DNA of 46,763 nucleotides from Thiorhodococcus mannitoliphagus (lineage in GTDB: Bacteria > Pseudomonadota > Gammaproteobacteria > Chromatiales > Chromatiaceae). How positions within the stretch are numbered: position 1 is the first letter of the stretch; every line of letters begins with the position of its first letter. Below the pieces are notes generated by a model. The model had not been told where the DNA came from and did no database searches. It was given only the letters and a program-made list of their open reading frames with translations. Positions 9,624 to 17,213 of the stretch are shown piece after piece. Location of the stretch: NCBI RefSeq assembly GCF_010915725.1, contig NZ_JAAIJR010000036.1, positions 1 to 46,763 of the forward strand, read 5' to 3'. A program made the position numbers and the translations under genes.

Positions 9624-12600
9624 ATGTCGCACAAGAGCATGGTCACACTCGACGGCAATGAAGCCGCCGCCTATGTTGCCCACATGACCAATGAGGTCAT
9701 CGCCATCTATCCCATCACGCCCTCCTCGAACATGGGCGAGTGGGCCGACGAATGGTCCTCGCAAGGCGTCAAAAATCTATGGGGAACGATCCCCGACGTG
9801 GTCGAGATGCAGAGCGAGGCGGGCGCGGCGGGCGCCATCCACGGCGCGCTGCAAGGCGGCTCCCTAGCGACGACCTTCACGGCCTCTCAGGGCCTGCTGT
9901 TGATGATTCCGAACATGTACAAGATCGCGGGAGAGCTGACCCCAACGGTCTTCCATGTCTCCGCCCGCAGCCTGGCCGCGCAGGGCCTGTCCATCTTTGG
10001 CGATCACTCAGACGTCATGGCCTGCCGAGCAACGGGCTACGCCATGCTCTGTGCGGCATCCGTGCAGGAGGTCATGGACTTCGCGCTCATCGCGCAAGCG
10101 TCCACGCTGCAAAGCCGTGTGCCGATGGTGCATTTCTTCGACGGCTTCCGCACCTCGCATGAGGTTGCCAAGATCGAGCGGCTGCCCACCGACGTCATCC
10201 GCGCCATGATCGACGAGGAGCTGGTCTCGGCCTTCCGCGCGCGCGGCTTGAATCCAGACCATCCCAGTCTGCGCGGAACCTCGCAGAACCCGGACGTGTA
10301 CTTCCAGGGCCGCGAATCTGTCAATCCCTACTACGCGGCGGCGCCTGGCATCGTGCAAGCGCTCATGGATCGCTTCGGCCAGCTCACCGGGCGTCACTAT
10401 CACCTCTTCGACTATGTCGGCGCCCCGGACGCCGAGCGCGTAATCATTCTCATGGGCTCTGGTATCGGCGCTGCGGAGGAGGCCGTGGAGCACCTCAACG
10501 CCCGTGGCGAGAAGGTGGGCCTGGTCAAAGTGCGCCTGTTCCGTCCCCTTGATGCCAGCGCACTGCTCAGTGCCCTCCCCGCCTCCACCACCGCAGTCGC
10601 GGTCTTGGACCGGACCAAGGAGCCAGGCGCCGATGGCGAGCCCCTCTACAAAGATGTGGTGACGGCGGTCGCTCAATCCTTCTCGAACGGCCAGTTGAGC
10701 AGCATGCCCCGCGTCATCGGCGGCCGTTTCGGGCTCGGCTCCAAGGAGTTCACGCCGGCGATGGTCAAGGGCGTCTTCGACGAGCTTGCAAAAGACAGCC
10801 CCAAGAATCAGTTCACGGTCGGCATCTTCGATGACGTCGCCCAGACCAACCTGGAGTGGGATCCGAGCTTCAAGGCCGACGCGCTCGATGGTGTCACCGC
10901 CTGCGTCTTCTACGGTTTGGGTTCAGACGGCACGGTGTCGGCGAACAAGAACTCCATCAAGATCATCACGGAAGAGACACCCAACTACGGCCAGGGCTAC
11001 TTCGAGTACGACTCCAAGAAGGCCGGCGCCGTGACCATCAGCCATCTGCGCTTCGGCCCGACCCCCATCAACAGCACCTATCTGATCGGCGACGACGAAT
11101 CCAGCTTCGTCGCCTGCCACCAGCCGACCTTCATCACGCGCTATGACATGCTCGACAAGGCGAAGCAGGGCGGTGTCTTTCTGCTCAACTCGCCGACCGG
11201 GGCGGACAAGGTCTGGAACGAGTTGCCGCGCAAGATGCAGCAAACGATGATCGACAAGCAGCTCACCTTCTACGTCATCGACGCCTATGGCATTGCCGGT
11301 CAGACCGGCATGGGGCGGCGCATCAATACCATCATGCAGACCTGCTTCTTCGCCATCTCGGGCATCCTGCCCAAGGACGAAGCCATCGCGCATATCAAGG
11401 AGGCGGTCAAGAAGACCTACGGCAAGAAGGGCCAACGCCTGCTGGATCGGAACTACCAAGCCATCGACGCCGCGCTCGCGGGCCTGCATAAGGTCGATGT
11501 ACCCAGCCAGGTCAGCAGCAGCTTCGATCGCCCGCCCGTGGTGCCGGACGACGCCCCCGAATTCGTACGCAAGGTCACCGCGACCCTGATCGCCGGTAAC
11601 GGCAACCAGCTTCCGGTGAGCCTCATGCCGGCCGATGGCACCTGGCCCACCGGCACCACCAAGTATGAGAAACGCAAGCTCGCGCTACAGCTCCCGAAGT
11701 GGGACGAGACGCTCTGTACTCAGTGCGGCAAGTGTCCGCTGGTCTGCCCACATGCGGCGATCCGCGCCAAGGTCTACGCCGGCGATCTCACTGCCCAAGC
11801 ACCCGCGAGCTTCCAACATGCCGCCATCAAGGGCAAGGACTTCCCCCAGGGCTATCGGGTGACCTACCAGGTCGCACCGGACGACTGCACCGGCTGCGGG
11901 CTCTGCGTCGAGGTCTGCCCCATCCGCGACCGTCAGGACCCCAACCACAAGGCCCTGAACATGGTCGAGGCCACTGAGACGCAAGCCGCCGAGGAGGTCA
12001 ACTGGGACTTCTTCCTGGGCCTGCCGGAGTACGACCGCACCCAGCTGGACGCGACCAAGATCAAGCATGCCATGATGATGCAGCCCTTGTTCGAGTTCTC
12101 AGGCTCCTGCGTCGGCTGCGGTGAAACGCCCTACATCAAGCTCGCGACTCAGCTCTTCGGTGACCGCATGCTGATCGCCAACGCCACGGGCTGCTCCTCG
12201 ATCTACGGCGGCAACCTGCCAACCACGCCCTACGCGACCAATGCGGACGGGCGCGGCCCAAGCTGGAACAACTCGCTGTTCGAGGACAACGCCGAGTTCG
12301 GTCTGGGACTGAGGTTGGCGGTCGACAAGCAAAGCGCGCATGCGCGCGAACTCGTCGCCGAACTCGCCAGTCAAATCGGTGAGGACCTGGCCGACGGCCT
12401 GCTCAATGCCGAGCAGCACAGCGAGGCGGGCATCCACGAGCAGCGCGAGCGGGTCGCGGCGCTGCGGGTCAAGCTCAAGGGCATCGACACCCCGCAGGCT
12501 CGCATCCTAGAGGCCATTTGCGAGCCGCTCGTCAAGCGCAGCGTCTGGATCGTCGGCGGCGATGGCTGGGCCTATGACATCGGCTACGGCGGCGTCGATC

Positions 12601-13205
12601 ACGTGCTCGCCAGCGGCCGCAACGTCAATCTCTTGGTGCTGGACACCGAGGTCTATTCCAACACGGGCGGTCAAAACTCCAAGGCCACGCCCATGGGGGC
12701 CGTCGCCAAATTCGCCGCGGCCGGAAAACCGACCTTCAAGAAAGATCTGGCCATGATGGCCATGGCCTACGAGAACGTCTATGTCGCCCAAATCGCCTTC
12801 GGGGCCAAGGACGTCCAGACGGTGCGTGCCTTCCTGGAAGCAGAATCCTACGACGGCCCCTCGGTCATCATCGCTTACTCGCCCTGTATCGCGCACGGTG
12901 TTGACCTCTCCAACAACCTGCGCCAGCAAGACCTCGCAGTGACCTCTGGCCACTGGCCCTTGTTCCGCTACGATCCGCGACGCACCGAGCGCGGCGAGAA
13001 CCCGCTCCTCATCGACTCCAAGCCGCCGAGCATCCCCTATCGGGACTTCGTCTATACGGAGACGCGCTTCAGCCTGCTGACCAAGACCCACCCAGAGGCC
13101 GCCGAGCGCTTCCTCAATCTCGCGCAGAAGCATGTGGCGACGCGCTTCACGCTCTATGAGCAGCTCGCGCATCTCGCGGTCCAGAAGGCCCCGGCCTCGA
13201 AGTAG
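9624..13205 (+). CDS. nifJ: Pyruvate:ferredoxin (flavodoxin) oxidoreductase NifJ
   Basis: A single-chain 1193-residue PFOR that interconverts pyruvate + CoA and acetyl-CoA + CO2 using ferredoxin or flavodoxin. The N-terminal pyruvate/TPP domain begins MVTLDGNEAAAYVAHMTNEVIAIYPITPSS. Then come the gamma-like and CoA domains, a dicluster ferredoxin insert (CTQCGKCPLVCP near 697 and CTGCGLCVEVCP near 754), a third-cluster Cys CVGCGE near 829, and the C-terminal TPP site GDGWAYDIGYGG near 979 with NTGGQNSKATP. The start at 9624 (MSHKSM) has GGACAG upstream and gives the family length; the open frame extends to 9531 without support. It is probably co-transcribed with the DHOD-like gene 83 bases downstream. 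Confidence 0.97.
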   Translation: MSHKSMVTLDGNEAAAYVAHMTNEVIAIYPITPSSNMGEWADEWSSQGVKNLWGTIPDVVEMQSEAGAAGAIHGALQGGSLATTFTASQGLLLMIPNMYKIAGELTPTVFHVSARSLAAQGLSIFGDHSDVMACRATGYAMLCAASVQEVMDFALIAQASTLQSRVPMVHFFDGFRTSHEVAKIERLPTDVIRAMIDEELVSAFRARGLNPDHPSLRGTSQNPDVYFQGRESVNPYYAAAPGIVQALMDRFGQLTGRHYHLFDYVGAPDAERVIILMGSGIGAAEEAVEHLNARGEKVGLVKVRLFRPLDASALLSALPASTTAVAVLDRTKEPGADGEPLYKDVVTAVAQSFSNGQLSSMPRVIGGRFGLGSKEFTPAMVKGVFDELAKDSPKNQFTVGIFDDVAQTNLEWDPSFKADALDGVTACVFYGLGSDGTVSANKNSIKIITEETPNYGQGYFEYDSKKAGAVTISHLRFGPTPINSTYLIGDDESSFVACHQPTFITRYDMLDKAKQGGVFLLNSPTGADKVWNELPRKMQQTMIDKQLTFYVIDAYGIAGQTGMGRRINTIMQTCFFAISGILPKDEAIAHIKEAVKKTYGKKGQRLLDRNYQAIDAALAGLHKVDVPSQVSSSFDRPPVVPDDAPEFVRKVTATLIAGNGNQLPVSLMPADGTWPTGTTKYEKRKLALQLPKWDETLCTQCGKCPLVCPHAAIRAKVYAGDLTAQAPASFQHAAIKGKDFPQGYRVTYQVAPDDCTGCGLCVEVCPIRDRQDPNHKALNMVEATETQAAEEVNWDFFLGLPEYDRTQLDATKIKHAMMMQPLFEFSGSCVGCGETPYIKLATQLFGDRMLIANATGCSSIYGGNLPTTPYATNADGRGPSWNNSLFEDNAEFGLGLRLAVDKQSAHARELVAELASQIGEDLADGLLNAEQHSEAGIHEQRERVAALRVKLKGIDTPQARILEAICEPLVKRSVWIVGGDGWAYDIGYGGVDHVLASGRNVNLLVLDTEVYSNTGGQNSKATPMGAVAKFAAAGKPTFKKDLAMMAMAYENVYVAQIAFGAKDVQTVRAFLEAESYDGPSVIIAYSPCIAHGVDLSNNLRQQDLAVTSGHWPLFRYDPRRTERGENPLLIDSKPPSIPYRDFVYTETRFSLLTKTHPEAAERFLNLAQKHVATRFTLYEQLAHLAVQKAPASK

Positions 13206-13288
13206 TCAGGCGCATGAGCGGGGGGCGCATCCTTGCACCGCCCGCCAGCGTCCAATCATGAATTCCTTGATGTGAGGGACGGCAGAAA

Positions 13289-14305
13289 ATGAATCTCACC
13301 ACCAAATACCTCGGGCTGGAGCTGAAGAACCCGCTGGTGCCTTCGGCCTCGCCGCTGTCGAAGAGCGTCACAACCGCTCGCGAACTGGAAGACAAGGGCG
13401 CGGCTGCCATCATTATGTATTCGCTCTTCGAGGAGGCCATCACCGCGGAGTCCGAGTCCATGGTGCGGTTCCTGCACCATCAGGAGACGGGCTTCGGCGA
13501 GAGCACGGGCGGCTTCTTGCCCGACCACCAAGACTTCGAGAGCGGACTCCAGGAATATCTAAACCAGATCCACAAGCTGAAGGAGGCACTGGACATCCCG
13601 GTGATTGCCAGCCTCAACGGCGTCACCCCCAGTGGCTGGATCAGCCATGCGAGCGAGCTTGAGCAAGCCGGGGCGGACGCCCTGGAACTCAACGTCTACT
13701 ATGTAGCCGGCGACATCGGCCAGACGGGCGCTCAGGTCGAGGAACGCTACCTCAGCCTCCTGAGAGACCTGCGCACCAAGGTCCGCATCCCCATCAACAT
13801 GAAACTGTCCCCGGCCTTCAGCTCGGTTGGCAACTTCATCAAGCAGCTCTCCGAGGCCGGCGCCGACGGCGTCTCGCTCTTCAACCGCTTCTATCAACCC
13901 GACATCAACATCGACAGCCTGCGGCTACAGTCTCGCCTCTACCCATCCACGTCCGCCGAGGCGCTGCTGGCAATGCGCTGGATCGCCATCCTCTACGGGC
14001 GCATTCCCGGACTCTCTCTAGGAGCCACCGGAGGCATTCACTCGGCCGAGGATGCCGTCAAGCTCCTGCTCGCCGGGACGGACGCGGTGCACCTCTGTAG
14101 CGCACTGCTTGAATGGGGCCCCACCCACCTCGGCATCCTGCTCAGAGGCATCGAAGACTGGATGGAGGAGCACGGTTTCGAATCGGTCGACGACTTCCGC
14201 GGCCGCGTCAGCGCCCTCAGCGTGCCCAACCCGGACGAACTCGAGCGCTCGAACTACATCCACGTGCTCGACAGCTACAGCCCGTCCGCCGGGGCCATGA
14301 CCTAA
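13289..14305 (+). CDS. Dihydroorotate dehydrogenase-like flavoprotein
   Basis: A 338-residue FMN-binding TIM-barrel protein of the DHOD superfamily. It begins MNLTTKYLGLELKNPLVPSASPLS and shows GVTPSGWISHA, the central substrate/FMN strand ALELNVYY, INMKLSP (Lys contacts FMN in the family) and the phosphate-binding ATGGIHSAEDAVKLLLAGTDAV. This clade commonly sits beside nifJ and lacks a demonstrated pyrD role, so an electron-transfer or dehydrogenase role linked to PFOR is likely but unproven. The start has GAGGGA about ten bases upstream. Confidence 0.88.
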   Translation: MNLTTKYLGLELKNPLVPSASPLSKSVTTARELEDKGAAAIIMYSLFEEAITAESESMVRFLHHQETGFGESTGGFLPDHQDFESGLQEYLNQIHKLKEALDIPVIASLNGVTPSGWISHASELEQAGADALELNVYYVAGDIGQTGAQVEERYLSLLRDLRTKVRIPINMKLSPAFSSVGNFIKQLSEAGADGVSLFNRFYQPDINIDSLRLQSRLYPSTSAEALLAMRWIAILYGRIPGLSLGATGGIHSAEDAVKLLLAGTDAVHLCSALLEWGPTHLGILLRGIEDWMEEHGFESVDDFRGRVSALSVPNPDELERSNYIHVLDSYSPSAGAMT

Positions 14306-14709
14306 GGCGAGTTCGGGAAATGACCTTTCCCAAAAGACGCGGGGCGGTAGGATGGGCAAAGTCCGCACTCGGGGCTTGAGGGACACCTCGGCGCTGGACG
14401 GACGTGCCCATCCTGCAAAGCGCTGAGCGGGGATGATGGGCACGCCCCTCGACCCTCGGCACTCCGAAAGAAGCGCATCGCCAGGGCTTTGCCCATCCTA
14501 CGGGATCGGAACTGCGGGTATTTTGTTTCCCGGAAATCACCTAAACCGCACCAGCCTGTCATGATTCAAGGCACCGCCCGCCATCCCGGCGGGCGTGCCT
14601 TCCCTGCCAAGAAGCCCCAAGGCCAGCAGCACAATCGTCCACGAAGGACAGAGCCCTCGCGCACATCTACAGACGTCCTGATAGCAGCGACCATGAGAGC
14701 GCGTACCCG
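14306..14709. other. Intergenic region between convergent genes, repeat-rich
   Basis: No gene is supported. It is mostly occupied by the long inverted-repeat element at 14347-14501. A GC-rich hairpin (GCCCGCC...GGCGGGC, about 14577-14594) without a T-run follows and may help end transcription of the DHOD-like gene. Confidence 0.55.
14347..14501. repeat. Nested inverted-repeat element of GGATGGGCA type
   Basis: Perfect 15-bp outer arms GTAGGATGGGCAAAG (14347-14361) and CTTTGCCCATCCTAC (14487-14501). Inside them is a second pair CGTGCCCATC / GATGGGCACG (about 14402-14411 and 14434-14443). This motif is a widespread dispersed repeat in proteobacteria. Here it separates two convergent genes. Confidence 0.75.
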
Positions 14710-16032
14710 CTAGAGCGCACGCGTCAACAAGCTCATGCGGTTGCCCAGCTGTGGAGCGCGAATGCGCACCTGCCAGCCCGCACCTGGGGCGACGCTGAGG
14801 GGCTCACCCTCCAGCGTGACCATGGCTTCGAGCTGAAAGTGGCGATTCCCTTCTGGGCTCATCAGCTCCAGCTGGTCGCCGACGGCAAAGCGGTTCTTGA
14901 CCTCGACCTCGGCCCAGCCATCCGCGCCGAACACAACCTCGCCGACGAAGATTCTGCGTTGGTTGCGCGAGACACCTTCCTCGTAGTTTTGCAGCTCCGC
15001 GGGGGCGTGACGCCGGTAGAAGCCCTCGGTGTAGCCACGATTGGCAAGCCCCTCGAGATCCACCTTGAGTTCGGCGCGGAAGGGACGCCCGGCGACGGCG
15101 TCGTCAATGGCCGCGCGATAGACCTGCGCCGTGCGGGCGGCGTAGTAGTGTGACTTGGTGCGCCCCTCGATCTTGAGACAGTCGATGCCGATCTCGACCA
15201 GCCGGCTGACGTGCTCGACCGCCTGAAGATCGCGCGAATTCATGATGTAGGTCCCGTTCTCGTCCTCGAGAATCGGCATGTATTCGCCGGGGCGATTGGA
15301 TTCCTCGAGGAGATAGCTGTCATCGGCCGCCGGATGCCGCTCGCGCCCGGACCGCACCTGCGCGCGCTCCCCCTCGATCCCGACAGGCTCGGCCCCAGAC
15401 TCGGCCGTCAGCTTGTACTCCCAGCGACAGGCATTGGTGCAGGCGCCTTGATTGGCGTCACGGTGGCTGAAGTAGCCCGAGAGCAGACAGCGGCCCGAGT
15501 AGGCGATGCAGAGCGCCCCATGAACGAAGACCTCCAGCTCGATATCCGGGCAGGCGTCGCGGATCGCGGCGATCTCATCCAAAGAGAGTTCGCGGGACAA
15601 GATCACCCTGGACAGTCCTTGTGTTTGCCAAAAGCGCACGGCAGCCGCATTGACCGTATTGGCCTGAACGGAGAGGTGGATGGGCAAGTCGGGCCAACGC
15701 TCGCGCACCAGCATGATCAGCCCGGGATCGGCCATGATGAGGGCGTCCGGCCCCAGCGCGACGATCGGCTCCAGGTCCGCGATAAAGGTGCGCAGCTTGG
15801 CACCGTGCGGCATGAGGTTGGCCGTGAGATAGAACCGCTTACCCTGAGCATGCACCTCTTGGAGGCCTGTCTCCAGGTTCTTCAGGTCGAAATCGTTGTT
15901 ACGCACCCTGAGGCTGTAGCGGGGCAGACCGGCGTAGACCGCGTCCGCCCCATAGGCCAAGGCGTAGCGCATGTTCTTGAGGGTACCTGCCGGCGACAGC
16001 AGCTCCGGCATGGCGTCGATCGGGACGGTCAA
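14710..16032 (-). CDS. trhP: Peptidase-U32-family tRNA hydroxylase TrhP (YegQ)
   Basis: A 440-residue U32-family protein, alignable by eye with E. coli YegQ/TrhP through PELLSPAGTLKNMRYALAYGADAVYAG, DALIMADPGLIMLVRE, IHLSVQANTVN and VILSRELSLDEI. TrhP makes 5-hydroxyuridine at wobble U34 of tRNAs in a prephenate-dependent reaction. The U32 signature EVFVHGALCIAYSGRCLLS is at 167-185. Cys175, Cys182, Cys198 and Cys202 are likely iron-sulfur ligands. The start is a TTG at 16032 that overlaps the chaN stop and has GAAGG upstream; an ATG at 16011 aligns better with E. coli and is the alternative. Confidence 0.93.
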   Translation of the reverse strand: MTVPIDAMPELLSPAGTLKNMRYALAYGADAVYAGLPRYSLRVRNNDFDLKNLETGLQEVHAQGKRFYLTANLMPHGAKLRTFIADLEPIVALGPDALIMADPGLIMLVRERWPDLPIHLSVQANTVNAAAVRFWQTQGLSRVILSRELSLDEIAAIRDACPDIELEVFVHGALCIAYSGRCLLSGYFSHRDANQGACTNACRWEYKLTAESGAEPVGIEGERAQVRSGRERHPAADDSYLLEESNRPGEYMPILEDENGTYIMNSRDLQAVEHVSRLVEIGIDCLKIEGRTKSHYYAARTAQVYRAAIDDAVAGRPFRAELKVDLEGLANRGYTEGFYRRHAPAELQNYEEGVSRNQRRIFVGEVVFGADGWAEVEVKNRFAVGDQLELMSPEGNRHFQLEAMVTLEGEPLSVAPGAGWQVRIRAPQLGNRMSLLTRAL

Positions 16033-17213
16033 TGCAGCCGCACCTCGAAGGTCTTGTGCTCATCTGAGCCAAGCACATACTCACGAACCACCTCAACCGA
16101 CACCAGATCGTCAGGCTCCGCGTCGACCATGGCGATGCGAACGTCCGCATAGCCCGTGATGCTGTGGGCACCGATCCGCACGATTCGGTCCCCGGACTCG
16201 AGCCCCGCCGCCTTTGCACCACTCGTTTGCGCGAAACCCTCGATGCGAATACCTGGTTTATCCTCGTCGGCGTCGCTGCTCAGCATGACGCCCAGCATGC
16301 CGGAAGGCGGCAGCTCGACCTCGGGTGGATAGAGGAAGAAGTCGGCCGCGGCGCCGTCGGGCTCACGGTTCTGTCCGTTGAGGACGATCGCCATGGGGAC
16401 GCGCTGGCGGCGCATGAGCCGCTTGGGAATGCCCTGACCATATTCGACATGCCCGCCGCCTGTCAGGACGACCAGGGTCGTCTCGGGGTTTTGCTCGAGG
16501 TAGGCCGCGGCCCGCTCGGCCATGCCCTCGTCCCAGAGGAGCTGCACCTCGAAGAAGTGGTCGAAGTCACGCTGCTGGTCTGCGGGATGGTGCCGGAAGA
16601 CCCTCTCGATACGCGCTCGATAGGCGGGATCCTCACGGTCCATCTGGGCTGGAATCCTGGCGCGCTCCTCGTCGCTCAGCCCATCAATGCCCGCATCGCC
16701 AACCTTGCGCGTCAGCTCCGACTCGAGGTTCAAGGCGATCACCGGAATCCGATGCTCGCGTGCAAACTGCAGAATGGGGCGATACAGGCGGTAGTCGTAG
16801 CGCCAGCGGTCGAAATACTGAGTGCGGCGCAGGAAGTCAGCCTCGTCGATCTTGCCTTCCACATAGTCGTCGACATCTTGCTGAAACGGCTGTTGGAAAA
16901 ATTCCAGCCCGATCGCAATGGATTTGCCGCGTGCATGCAAACCTTCGATGATCGCGAGTTGGTTGAGATGATCGGCATAGCGGTCGTGCTGTTCGCCGAC
17001 GAAGACGACGCGGCGATCAGCAAGCTTCGCAAGAAGCGCGTCCATACCCGTCAGGTCGGAGGCGTCCAGCACCCGCGTGCCATTGCCGTCGATGGCGCTC
17101 ACCGTGGCGTCGGCGGCGATTGCTGGGTTGATTCCTACCCCAGTGCCTAGCAGCGCCGGGATCACAAAGAAGGCGGCCTTCATGGCCGGGATTGATCGAA
17201 ATCGGAGCGACAT
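16029..17213 (-). CDS. ChaN-family (haem-binding uptake, Tiki-superfamily) protein with C-terminal PDZ domain
   Basis: A 394-residue exported protein. A signal peptide covers about residues 1-33 (hydrophobic KAAFFVIPALLGTGVG, cleavage after AIA); no lipobox Cys is present. The ChaN/DUF399 domain follows, with RVVFVGEQHDRYADHLNQ, GLEFFQQPFQ, the VIALNLESELTRKVG region and VVLTGGGHVEYGQGIPKR. A PDZ domain takes up the last 90 or so residues (GIRIEGFAQTSGAKAAGLES then GDRIVRIG). ChaN proteins bind haem or act as metal-dependent proteases of the Tiki superfamily; the substrate here is unknown. AGGGA six bases upstream supports the ATG at 17213. It is coupled to trhP by overlap. Its start codon shares CATG with the divergent peptidase gene. 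Confidence 0.85.
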   Translation of the reverse strand: MSLRFRSIPAMKAAFFVIPALLGTGVGINPAIAADATVSAIDGNGTRVLDASDLTGMDALLAKLADRRVVFVGEQHDRYADHLNQLAIIEGLHARGKSIAIGLEFFQQPFQQDVDDYVEGKIDEADFLRRTQYFDRWRYDYRLYRPILQFAREHRIPVIALNLESELTRKVGDAGIDGLSDEERARIPAQMDREDPAYRARIERVFRHHPADQQRDFDHFFEVQLLWDEGMAERAAAYLEQNPETTLVVLTGGGHVEYGQGIPKRLMRRQRVPMAIVLNGQNREPDGAAADFFLYPPEVELPPSGMLGVMLSSDADEDKPGIRIEGFAQTSGAKAAGLESGDRIVRIGAHSITGYADVRIAMVDAEPDDLVSVEVVREYVLGSDEHKTFEVRLH

